Below are positions 1-7,621 of a stretch of DNA of 41,214 nt, one piece after another. Position 1 is the stretch's first letter. Each line of letters starts with the position of its first letter. Below the pieces are notes generated by a model, which saw only the letters and a list, made by a program, of their open reading frames with translations, was not told the DNA's origin and made no database searches. The stretch covers positions 1 through 41,214 of the forward strand of contig JADFXD010000017.1 of NCBI GenBank assembly GCA_015233725.1. Reading direction: 5' to 3'. The position numbers were made by a program, and so were the translations under genes. The stretch comes from Nitrospirota bacterium. GTDB lineage: Bacteria > Nitrospirota > Thermodesulfovibrionia > Thermodesulfovibrionales > Magnetobacteriaceae.

Positions 1-2
1 AA

Positions 3-278
3 CCCTGGTGTGACCTCAACGGCGTTGACCTGATCGCCACGGAGATAGAGACCAGGGACGGCCCGCCAGGAGCGTCCTGGAGCGGAAAAGAACGAACCCG
101 AATAATCACCGGCCAACTGGCTACAAAGAACTGCTATGGACCAGAGAAGGTTCGACGCATCAGGGAAAAGTACGACCTCAACGACTCAACCTATATCTAC
201 GCATACGGCGATACCAGAGGCGACAGGGAAATGCTCCAGCTGGCCAATGAAAGCTATTACAGGCACTTTCAAACATAA
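3..278 (+). CDS. HAD-IB family phosphatase, C-terminal part (5' end outside window)
   Basis: The reading frame is open from the left edge and ends with TAA at 276-278, giving the last 91 residues. The text around NCYGPEKVRRIREKYDL and IYAYGDTRGDREML matches the C-terminal core of HAD subclass IB hydrolases (phosphoserine phosphatase-like). In these the GD..GD..ML segment carries the Mg-binding aspartates of motif IV. The likely role is hydrolysis of a small phosphomonoester in the cytoplasm; the substrate cannot be told from this fragment. Between TRDG and the NCYGPEK motif lies an insertion, PGASWSGKE, encoded exactly by a 27-bp family A repeat (66-92). It preserves the frame and appears tolerated in a surface loop. 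The next gene starts 12 nt downstream, so the two are probably co-transcribed. Confidence 0.75.
   Translation, partial: PWCDLNGVDLIATEIETRDGPPGASWSGKERTRIITGQLATKNCYGPEKVRRIREKYDLNDSTYIYAYGDTRGDREMLQLANESYYRHFQT
66..92 (+). repeat. Family A 27-bp palindromic repeat inside the HAD gene
   Basis: CCAGGAGCGTCCTGG (66-80) plus AGCGGAAAAGAA makes one 27-bp unit. It is read here as nine codons, P-G-A-S-W-S-G-K-E. The arms CCAGGA/TCCTGG can form a hairpin around GCG. The insertion leaves the frame unchanged. Confidence 0.85.
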
Positions 279-290
279 AGGTAAGTAATC

Positions 291-1775
291 ATGGACGTGT
301 TATTCGATAACAATCTGCCCACTGCCCCACAGGTCAGCATCGTGCTGCTGGACTGGTCGTGTCGGGAGAGCCTTCATTCCCTCCAGTACCTCAATAAGCA
401 GACACTGAAGAGAGACCAGTACGAGCTGCTCTGGATAGAATACTACGACAGACGCTCTCCAGATATATCACGCCTGCTCCAGGGGTGTAAGACTGCCGAC
501 GTGGCGCCCATCGTGGATAGGTGGATCGTCCTGGACATGCCGCGGGATACGTGCTACCACAAGCACCTGCTGTATAACGTTGGCATCCTGGCCAGCAAGG
601 GAGAAATTGTCGTCTTCTGTGACTCGGACGCGGTTTTCACGCCAACCTTTGTTGAGGGCATCGTCGAGCAGTTCCGCATGGACTCCAACATCGTCCTGCA
701 CATAGACGAGATCAGAAACGATGACAGGAGGTCTTATCCGTTTAACTACCCAACGATAGATGATATCACGGGCAAGGGGTGTATCAACTTCAGGGATGGC
801 CGGAGCACAGGGTTGCAGGATAGTCAGGACCAGCTTCACACGCTTAATTACGGGGCATGTATGTGTGCCCTGCGCAGAGACCTTATCAGCATCGGCGGGG
901 CAGATGAACACATGGACTACTTTGGCCATATCTGCGGCCCTTACGAGATGACCTTCAGGCTCGTTAACGCCGGCAAGAGGGAGGTGTGGCACCAGAGCGA
1001 GTTCATATACCACGTATGGCACCCCGGCACCGATGGCAGGGACAACTACATAGGCCCGCACGATGGCCGCAACGTCTCAACGATGGCACTTGAGGCCAGA
1101 CGAACAGGACGGATTATGCCTATGATAGAAAACCCGATCATCAAGACACACAGACTCGACAATAACGATACGGAGACAACCCTGCCCTTGCCCCCCGATT
1201 ATAAGCAAAACATAGGACACTGGACGGTTAATCAACTAAACGAGTTATCAAAGAAACGGAGATTACAGTGGAAGAAAGAAAATGCCCTTGATAAACCCGC
1301 ATTATTAATCAAGGTAAGATTCAATCTGCTGATAACAACCATACGACAATTTATCATAAAGACAAACAATTTCATAAGACACCCCAGGGATATCTTCAAG
1401 AAGATTTATAACATAAGGGGGTTTTTCCAGACAATGGCCTCACAGAACGAGCATTATCTACAGAGGGCATTCAGTTGCATAAATACGCTCAAGGCGCATA
1501 ACATCAGCGAGTTTGCCATCTATGGCCCAAACGCTGCGGCGGAGGTGTTGTGCAGCGTTGCCGGCAGTGCGTCTTTAACGGTGAGGGCTATTTATGATGA
1601 CGTCGGTGGCGCTGTCTTTTGTGGTCTTACCGTTATGTCTGTTGAATCAGCCGGGGGGGGTGATGGCAGGTGCGACCTGCTGGTGATCGTTGTTGCCGAT
1701 GTAGGGTCGAAAAGCGAGAAGGTCGAGGCATTGAAACGCATTGGAGTAAAAGATGACAGGATTATTGTCTTATGA
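291..1775 (+). CDS. GT-A (family 2-like) glycosyltransferase with C-terminal Rossmann-like module
   Basis: The protein has 494 residues and its ATG follows a usable AAAGGTAAG ribosome site. Residues about 15-250 look like a GT-A nucleotide-sugar transferase. They begin VSIVLLDWSCRESL, carry a metal-binding DXD-type motif in VVFCDSDAVF (about 107-116), and end with an aspartate/histidine-rich acceptor region. Residues about 320-400 are basic and helical. Residues about 405-494 form a separate module opening FAIYGPNAAAEVL, resembling a Rossmann nucleotide-binding fold. The same type of module occurs in the radical SAM proteins at 1812-3161 and 7622-9862. Its neighbours suggest a role in building a cell-surface glycan. 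Donor and acceptor are unknown. A G8 tract near 1653 is a possible slippage site. Confidence 0.75.
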   Translation: MDVLFDNNLPTAPQVSIVLLDWSCRESLHSLQYLNKQTLKRDQYELLWIEYYDRRSPDISRLLQGCKTADVAPIVDRWIVLDMPRDTCYHKHLLYNVGILASKGEIVVFCDSDAVFTPTFVEGIVEQFRMDSNIVLHIDEIRNDDRRSYPFNYPTIDDITGKGCINFRDGRSTGLQDSQDQLHTLNYGACMCALRRDLISIGGADEHMDYFGHICGPYEMTFRLVNAGKREVWHQSEFIYHVWHPGTDGRDNYIGPHDGRNVSTMALEARRTGRIMPMIENPIIKTHRLDNNDTETTLPLPPDYKQNIGHWTVNQLNELSKKRRLQWKKENALDKPALLIKVRFNLLITTIRQFIIKTNNFIRHPRDIFKKIYNIRGFFQTMASQNEHYLQRAFSCINTLKAHNISEFAIYGPNAAAEVLCSVAGSASLTVRAIYDDVGGAVFCGLTVMSVESAGGGDGRCDLLVIVVADVGSKSEKVEALKRIGVKDDRIIVL

Positions 1776-1811
1776 AGTATTGCACACGATCGAAACGCGC
1801 TATATTCAAAA

Positions 1812-3161
1812 TTAAGCGAAGGTTTCTCTGAAGTGTCTTTCGTAGGCCTCTGAGCTCAGGAGGACTTTTTTATCCAGGGCGTTATTGACCAGAAATTCGG
1901 CATCGATTTCTAACAGGTCCATATTGTTTTTGGTGATCCAGATGACCGTATTGCCTTCCATCAGGGTGGGTTTCAGGGCCAGGAGGTCTGTTTTAAAGGT
2001 CTTTGCGGTTGTGGCGAATATCTTCTTCCAGAAGTCGTCAGATGTATTTCGGTTTATGTACTGTTGCAGGTCTGAGTCATATATGTGTATTTTGTCGGGC
2101 CTTAGGGCAATGGCCCATCGTAGGAAGAGATTTACCTCATGGAAGCCTATGGGGGTGGTCAGATACGCCAGGGTGCTTCTTGGCCAGATGGTGGTATCCT
2201 TTGAGCGTTTTCTATCGACTATCTCCTGTGCAAATCGGAGGGTTTTGTTGAGATCGAGGCCGGTAATCTTTCTGTAGGTCTCTGGTTGAAAGCCGACAAT
2301 CGTGGAGACAAACACCTTTTTGAACAGACGGTCTATGGTGTCAACCATATCGAGGTCGTAGTTGCTGTTTGTGATCAGGGAGAAGGTAACATCGGGGTAG
2401 CGTTGGTATGCCTCATTGACCCACTCCATAGACCTCTTCTGCCGGGGCACCTCCCCACCCTGGAGTTTGACCTCCTTGGGGGCGTAGTGTTCAATTATCC
2501 TGTTTAGCAGGCTATAGTAGTCGTAGGTACCGCTCCATGCCGGTGCGTTGACAATGCACATGGCGCACCTGGAGTTGCAGGTGAGGGCCAGCTCGAAGTT
2601 CAGGAGTCCGCCCTTGAGGGAGTCTTTAGGGGTTGCCTTCCTGAGTTTGGCACGCTCGCAGTTGCATGCGCCGCTGTAGTGTCTGATCAGCTCAAAGACA
2701 TCGTCATCGGTGATATGGGCGATCCTTAATTGCTCATCGGTCCTCGCAAGGCAACACGGAAAGAGATAGCCATCATGGTTTATAAAGAGTTCCCGGTAGT
2801 GGCAGGGACGCTCTGACTTGTCCGAGAGCCAGTGTTGTCTCATCTTGCCAAGGGTGGCAATTACAACTATCTTGTAGTTATCGATACTTAGGGCATTTAG
2901 GGTCTCCTCGATCTCGCGATGAAAATCCGATGCTATCAGGATCAGGTCGTAGTTACCCTTTAAGGAATCAATGTCTTTAATGTTGACAATGTCTATATCA
3001 TATTTTTTACCTGATGTAATGGTATCCACAAGACATACAATCTTAACGTCTGTCCTTATCTCCCTGAGGAGTCTCAGGAGCATATCTGCGGAGTTGCCTG
3101 ACCCATATATACATATCCTGCAATTTATGGGGAGCTCATTGAGGGTAACCAGTCTTTTCAT
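1812..3161 (-). CDS. Radical SAM protein with N-terminal Rossmann-like module
   Basis: The protein has 449 residues. Residues 5-105 form a Rossmann-like module beginning RICIYGSGNSADMLLRLL, with a VDT segment typical of the end of the second strand. Next comes a cysteine-bearing stretch with DGYLFPCCLAR and CNCERAK, which resembles the auxiliary-cluster part of SPASM proteins but lies upstream of the core. The radical SAM core starts at about residue 190. It contains CNSRCAMC, the CxxxCxxC motif that holds the 4Fe-4S cluster, and LQGGEVPRQ in the place of the GGEP motif. Such proteins cleave S-adenosylmethionine to start radical chemistry. Here a peptide, sugar or lipid modification linked to the glycan cluster is an inference. 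The start follows AAGGTGAG. It is convergent with the upstream + strand glycosyltransferase. Confidence 0.8.
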   Translation of the reverse strand: MKRLVTLNELPINCRICIYGSGNSADMLLRLLREIRTDVKIVCLVDTITSGKKYDIDIVNIKDIDSLKGNYDLILIASDFHREIEETLNALSIDNYKIVVIATLGKMRQHWLSDKSERPCHYRELFINHDGYLFPCCLARTDEQLRIAHITDDDVFELIRHYSGACNCERAKLRKATPKDSLKGGLLNFELALTCNSRCAMCIVNAPAWSGTYDYYSLLNRIIEHYAPKEVKLQGGEVPRQKRSMEWVNEAYQRYPDVTFSLITNSNYDLDMVDTIDRLFKKVFVSTIVGFQPETYRKITGLDLNKTLRFAQEIVDRKRSKDTTIWPRSTLAYLTTPIGFHEVNLFLRWAIALRPDKIHIYDSDLQQYINRNTSDDFWKKIFATTAKTFKTDLLALKPTLMEGNTVIWITKNNMDLLEIDAEFLVNNALDKKVLLSSEAYERHFRETFA

Positions 3162-3190
3162 CTACCATCTCACCTTACGCACAGTGTACA

Positions 3191-3303
3191 AGAAGGGGGC
3201 GGCTCCGCCCCCCCTCAGACCCCCCCCGCAAGGGCACCAGTGCCCTTGACCCCATAATGATCAACCCTAAATTATATAAAAAACTTCTGTCCATGTACTT
3301 ATC
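3191..3303 (-). repeat. Family C composite hairpin element (copy C1)
   Basis: Lies between the genes at 3316-5322 and 1812-3161. It has a GC stem (GGGGGCGGCTCCGCCCCC-like) at 3195-3215 and a perfect stem CAAGGGCACCAGTGCCCTTG at 3229-3248. No family A insertion is present. The whole element plus about 45 nt of flank is nearly identical to copy C5 at 22866-22975. Confidence 0.8.
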
Positions 3304-3315
3304 TCTTTTGCTGCT

Positions 3316-5322
3316 CTATCCGCTAGTCTCTTTGAGCATGCCCTTTGCGTGGGATAGGAAGTCGTCGTCTTTTTGTAATCTGCCATACCATCGTGCAAAG
3401 AAGTTTACGGATCGCTTCCAGTCCCCAGCGTAATGCCTTAGATCGATGTTCTCCACACAACTGGGGAAATTGAATAATATCGCAAAGTCCTCATTGCAAT
3501 GTGTCACCTTGTAGCCTTTGTCACTTGCATACAGGCACAGGTCCACGGTAAAAAAGAAGGTGCTCTCATCAAACCCGCCCAGGTTCTCAAACACGTCTCT
3601 ATTGACGCCAAACAGGAACGCCGTGACAAACTCTGCCCTCTTGCCTTCTGTGGTTATTGCATTTGGCGTGAAGTTAAAATCCGTACCGGTGGCGAGTCTA
3701 AAGGGCGTCAAGTCAGCGTTATAGATAGGCATACCGGCTATGCCATCTTTTATGGCGTCCAGGAAGTCATTGTCCTTGACCATGAGCATACCCGGTAACA
3801 TAAAGATCAGGCGTTCACCCGAGGATGCCTCAATCCCGCGGTTAAAGAGGGTTGGTATGTTGTCTGGCTTTGTATGCACTACGGTCAGGCCTTCGGACTT
3901 CTCAAGTATCTCTTGCGTAATGGTGTCGTTGGTGGCGACGATGACGTATTCTGCGTCACTATACCTCGCGTTGGAAGACAGGCTACGCATCGTTGCCAGA
4001 AACGCTAACGGGTCGTTACATGTTGGGATGATGAAGCTGATTTTACCGTTGACCCTGGCGTTTTTAAAGGCCAGCCTGGAGACAGGCCTGGTCTTTTCGT
4101 TCTTTACCTTTAGCACATACGATATTACGTCGATGGCACGCTGCACGGACATGCCGTCAAGTCTGTAGAAGACCTTTTCGAGGTATGCCTCAGTGGCCTC
4201 GGTTATCTCCTGTGGCACGCCCTCCTGCATGGTCTTAAAGAGGGCATCCCAGTTGCCCACCGGCGAGACGGCCTGAGCCACATTGATGTCCTTGTAGAAC
4301 TCGCTGCCGTCAACCACGTTATAGAGGTCAAACAGCGGCTTTCTAAATGCCAGTGCCTCAACCCCCAGCGTCGTCTTTCCCATGACTACACAGTAGTCCG
4401 CCACGGCGAGCACCTTGTAGGGGTCATATCCAAAGACCACAATGGCCTCGGGCATGATCTCCAGCAGGAGTTTTTTGATCTCCTCAAAGACGGGATGCGC
4501 CACCTGCGGGTGCCACTTAAAGACACAGACGATATCGGGACGCTTAAGACGCAACAACAGCGCCTCCCACACCACCCTCTCAGCCAGCGCTGCCCAGTAC
4601 GTGTTTGGCAAAAAGGCTACGACCTTCTTATCCGGCGGGATCGATAGCTCCTGTTTAATTGCCCGTATGCTTGCATCCGTTGTGTATTCCTTGATAGCCT
4701 CATCTATGTGTGTGTTGCCAACTATTATCATCTTGCTGAAACTGCAACCGTGATTGAGCAGGCGGTCCCTGGTCTCTTGTCCCCACAGGAGGTTAAACAT
4801 CGAGTACTCGGTGTGTGTGGCGAGGTTTATCAAGGCATTGTAGTAGTCGCCTTCCTGCAGGGTGAGGTAGGCGACAGAGTGTTTCTTTGCCAGGTGGCCG
4901 ATCTGCTTACCCCAGGGGTTCATCTCATGCAGGGTGATAAACATATCCGGGCGTTCTTGTTTTATAAGCTCCTCCAGACAGAAGTAGTCCTCCACGTTTC
5001 TCATAAGCGACCTGTGCTGTTGAAACAACGACCAATGACGGAAGCCATGCCAGGTGAAGTTGACCTTGCTCCACTGCGCCAGGAGCTCTTTTGTGGCATT
5101 CCTTATCTGTTGACTCGTCTTTTCGCTGGCATACTCGATGAGGAACTTGCACCTGAAGTTGTTCTTAATTACGTCCTTTTCAAAGGGGTAGTCAACCAGC
5201 GATGTAAAGAATATCACCTGAGCCCCCTGCTTTTTAAGCGCATTCGCAACGGGGAAGAGAAACCTGCTATGGTGAGGCAGGGCGCTAAAAAAGGCTATCT
5301 TACTGCGTTTTAGCTTAAACAT
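3316..5322 (-). CDS. Two-domain glycosyltransferase: GT-B/glycerophosphotransferase-like N-terminus and GT-A C-terminus
   Basis: The protein has 668 residues. Residues about 8-400 begin IAFFSALPHHSRFLFPVANA. They contain MFITLHEMNPWGKQIG, IIVGNTHID and VVMGKTTLGVEALAF. This is the pattern of GT-B enzymes of the CDP-glycerol glycerophosphotransferase, UDP-GlcNAc 2-epimerase or capsule kind. Residues about 428-660 form a GT-A domain (ISFIIPTCNDPLAFLATM, then an acceptor region with FGVNRDVFENLGGFDES). A clear DXD is not obvious: the equivalent segment reads LIFMLPGML, so this half may bind its donor without the usual metal pair or may be inactive. Two fused transferases suggest sequential addition of two residues to one glycan. 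It lies 12 nt downstream of the next gene and is probably in the same transcript. Confidence 0.7.
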   Translation of the reverse strand: MFKLKRSKIAFFSALPHHSRFLFPVANALKKQGAQVIFFTSLVDYPFEKDVIKNNFRCKFLIEYASEKTSQQIRNATKELLAQWSKVNFTWHGFRHWSLFQQHRSLMRNVEDYFCLEELIKQERPDMFITLHEMNPWGKQIGHLAKKHSVAYLTLQEGDYYNALINLATHTEYSMFNLLWGQETRDRLLNHGCSFSKMIIVGNTHIDEAIKEYTTDASIRAIKQELSIPPDKKVVAFLPNTYWAALAERVVWEALLLRLKRPDIVCVFKWHPQVAHPVFEEIKKLLLEIMPEAIVVFGYDPYKVLAVADYCVVMGKTTLGVEALAFRKPLFDLYNVVDGSEFYKDINVAQAVSPVGNWDALFKTMQEGVPQEITEATEAYLEKVFYRLDGMSVQRAIDVISYVLKVKNEKTRPVSRLAFKNARVNGKISFIIPTCNDPLAFLATMRSLSSNARYSDAEYVIVATNDTITQEILEKSEGLTVVHTKPDNIPTLFNRGIEASSGERLIFMLPGMLMVKDNDFLDAIKDGIAGMPIYNADLTPFRLATGTDFNFTPNAITTEGKRAEFVTAFLFGVNRDVFENLGGFDESTFFFTVDLCLYASDKGYKVTHCNEDFAILFNFPSCVENIDLRHYAGDWKRSVNFFARWYGRLQKDDDFLSHAKGMLKETSG

Positions 5323-5334
5323 AGTGACAATCCA

Positions 5335-6381
5335 TTAATTATCTCTCTCTATAATGTTTGCGCCAATCAGATTACAGACCTGGCAATTTCTGCGATAGTG
5401 ACAATTTCCGGCGTCATGTGGCAGCTCTCCGAGTTTCTCCGTCATTATCCTCTTGGCTGCCCGGTGACAGGGGTTAAGAGCCAGGCATCTTTGAAGATAC
5501 TCCATCTTACCCTCCAGGTTATATAGGTGATAATAGGCACCCGATACAAACTGCTCGTTGTAACATCCCCTGATGACCGTCTTAAACATCTCGATGGCCT
5601 TGTCTTTATCAATCAGCTCAAACTGCACGGCCATGTTGTAAAAGACGTGCCAAGGGGCATTGCCACTAAAATTCTTAAATTGCTTCAACTCCTTGATCTC
5701 AAGAAGCGCTGGCATAAAGCTCACCCATTTTCGGGCAAAATAGGCCTGGTCATGGAGGTAAGTCGGAATCGCGGCAGAGGTCTTTTTGAGGTAGTAATTC
5801 AGGTTGTGGATGACCTTCAAATCCAGGGCACAGGCCACACGTCTGCCCTTCTGCCAGGCCTGCAGACAGATATCAAGGTCCTGCTGATACTTGTTGTATT
5901 TTGTGTCAAAATGATAATCCTTGCAGTTTTTTACCATGAACACGGCACTACCTAGCGCTGGCACATACATGGAGTTATCTGTTATCTCATCGCAATCTAT
6001 TACCAAATCTTCCCAGCGGTGTGATATTGCATCTCTGTCAACCCATATCCCATCGTGATTGGACTCACCGTTTTCAAGGATATGTCTGCATCCTACGATA
6101 TCAGCCCCCATGTTTTCAGAGACCTCATAGAGGCGATCTATCCAGTTGGGCTGTAATATCTCGACGTCGTCATCGACAAAGACTACGGACATGTCTCTTT
6201 CGGCGCAGTAGCGCAGCATGCGGTTCATTACGGTTGGGTGATTGAAGTCGCTGTCATAGTTGTTGTCTACGACAAAGAAATCCGCGCGTTTAAGGTCAGA
6301 TGCCTTTACAGACCTTATCGCACGTCTGGTTATCAGGCGTCTTACATCGGGGCAGCACATCACTACTACTGTATCTTTCAC
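5335..6381 (-). CDS. GT-A glycosyltransferase paralogue 1 with C-terminal Cys motif
   Basis: The protein has 348 residues and a GTG start preceded by GAGGATAAG. The N-terminus VVVMCCPDVRRLITRRAI and VVFVDDDVEILQPNWIDRLYE (DXD-type DDD at about 77-79) suggest a GT-A transferase. The region from AYFARKW onward is helical and TPR-like (CLALNPCHRAAKRI). The tail holds C-x5-C-x2-C (CHYRRNCQVC), which may bind zinc. It is a close relative of the genes at 6389-7450 and 9844-10536, so this locus has triplicated an enzyme. It lacks the family B insertion carried by its neighbour, which makes it the natural empty-site reference. Confidence 0.7.
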   Translation of the reverse strand: MKDTVVVMCCPDVRRLITRRAIRSVKASDLKRADFFVVDNNYDSDFNHPTVMNRMLRYCAERDMSVVFVDDDVEILQPNWIDRLYEVSENMGADIVGCRHILENGESNHDGIWVDRDAISHRWEDLVIDCDEITDNSMYVPALGSAVFMVKNCKDYHFDTKYNKYQQDLDICLQAWQKGRRVACALDLKVIHNLNYYLKKTSAAIPTYLHDQAYFARKWVSFMPALLEIKELKQFKNFSGNAPWHVFYNMAVQFELIDKDKAIEMFKTVIRGCYNEQFVSGAYYHLYNLEGKMEYLQRCLALNPCHRAAKRIMTEKLGELPHDAGNCHYRRNCQVCNLIGANIIERDN

Positions 6382-6388
6382 CTTATCC

Positions 6389-7450
6389 TCACTTGTATTG
6401 AGTTAACAGATGACACTTGCGGCAGATTATCGGGTGGTTACATTTGTTGACAAAGGAAGGTCTTTTTATATGTAATTCCTCCAGATGCTGTCTTGCCAAC
6501 CAGTGACAGGGGTTAGACACAAGGCAATTCTCCAGGTGCTGTATGTCTGCCTCAAGCAGGAAGAGCTGAAAATACGACTCCGCCACGTAACGCTCGTTAA
6601 TGCACCCGGACACTATACGGTTAAACATATCAACCGCGCTCTCCTTATTAAACGTCTTTAATCTCATAGCCCTGTGAAAGAAGTCAGACCACCTGGTGTC
6701 TTTGCAGAGGCCTTTGCCGTAACGCCTCAACTGCGGTATTTCAGTCAGCTCCGGGATGTATGATGACCATTTCCTTGCGAAATAAGCGGAGTCCTCGTTA
6801 TATCTCTCGACATAAGAGGGGTCCCTGTACTTATAGTACATCAGGTGATGTATCACCTTAAGGTCGAGGGCGCAGGCCACACGGCTGCCTCTCTGCCAGG
6901 CCTGTAGGCAGATATCCACGTCGTGATGATACCTCTTGTAGTTGGTGTCAACGCCCAGCGACTGTAAGGAGCGATCCGAGCAATACGACGCACAGTTCTT
7001 GATGAGCATCACGGCGCCACACAGCCCGGGGACGTATACGGCATTGTCTATGACCTCCTGTGGGTCTGTCATCGTATCCGTATGTGTCCATATGGTGAGG
7101 TCATCGTCAATCCAGACACCCTCGTGGTTTATGAGGCCGTTTTCGTATGTGTGGACGCAGCCCACGATATCCGCCTCCAACCTCTGGGAGACCTCATAGA
7201 GGCGGTCAATCCAGTGGTAGTCGTTGATCTCCGTGTCATCCTCAACCAGGATCAGGTTCTTACCGCTCTGGGCAGCCAACCTGAGCATATCTCCAACAAC
7301 ACCAGGATAATGAAAACGCTCATCGTGGTTGTTGTCCATCACGATAAGATCGGCACGGCTCAAGTCCGACTCCTTCACCGCACCAATCGCCCTCTGCGTA
7401 AAAATCCTGCCAACCGACGGGCAACACATCACTACAATAGTATCCTTCAT
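6389..7450 (-). CDS. GT-A glycosyltransferase paralogue 2, carrying an in-frame repeat
   Basis: I choose the ATG at 7450 because the protein then starts MKDTIVVMCC, like paralogue 1 (MKDTVVVMCC). A TTG at 7462 would add four residues. DXD-type residues lie in LILVEDDTEINDYHWIDRL, and the C-terminus repeats the C-x5-C-x2-C motif (CNHPIICRKC). Compared with paralogue 1, it has about nine extra residues, SDRSLQSLG, just before VDTNYKRYHHDVDICLQAW. They are encoded by a family B repeat (6954-6979). The stop lies 7 nt before the start of paralogue 1, so the two are translated from one transcript. The family C element just upstream has replaced any strong ribosome site. Confidence 0.7.
   Translation of the reverse strand: MKDTIVVMCCPSVGRIFTQRAIGAVKESDLSRADLIVMDNNHDERFHYPGVVGDMLRLAAQSGKNLILVEDDTEINDYHWIDRLYEVSQRLEADIVGCVHTYENGLINHEGVWIDDDLTIWTHTDTMTDPQEVIDNAVYVPGLCGAVMLIKNCASYCSDRSLQSLGVDTNYKRYHHDVDICLQAWQRGSRVACALDLKVIHHLMYYKYRDPSYVERYNEDSAYFARKWSSYIPELTEIPQLRRYGKGLCKDTRWSDFFHRAMRLKTFNKESAVDMFNRIVSGCINERYVAESYFQLFLLEADIQHLENCLVSNPCHWLARQHLEELHIKRPSFVNKCNHPIICRKCHLLTQYK
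6954..6979 (-). repeat. Family B repeat inside GT paralogue 2
   Basis: The + strand reads CCCAGCGACTGTAAGGAGCG and ends GATCCGA. In the gene it encodes SDRSLQSLG. The paralogue at 5335-6381 lacks these residues at the same place. Confidence 0.85.
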
Positions 7451-7464
7451 CTCACAATCCAAAA

Positions 7465-7573
7465 GAAGAAGAAAAGAAAAAGGGGGGCGGCGCTGCTTCT
7501 TTTTCGCTCCAGGACGCTCCTGGCCCCCCTCGACCCCCCCTGCAAGGGCACCAGTGCCCTTGACCCCGTAATG
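7465..7573 (-). repeat. Family C composite element (C2) with a family A insertion
   Basis: The GC stem GGGGGGCGGCGCTGC (7482-7496) is interrupted by a 27-bp family A unit at 7497-7523, then continues CCCCCCTCGACC. The second stem, CAAGGGCACCAGTGCCCTTG, is at 7543-7562. On the minus strand the element ends in a T-rich tail 3-15 nt from the start of GT paralogue 2. Confidence 0.85.
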
Positions 7574-7621
7574 CTCGATCCTGGTCTCTCATATACAAAT
7601 ACATTGTATCTTTTAACCTAC

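Noticed and set aside
468-1061. Minus-strand open frame of 197 codons opposite the first glycosyltransferase
   Set aside because: It is the complement of a clear GT-A domain and resembles no family.
1646-1665. G8 run in the first glycosyltransferase as a frameshift
   Set aside because: The frame stays open through a plausible module end to the stop, so no break is needed; it remains a possible slippage site.
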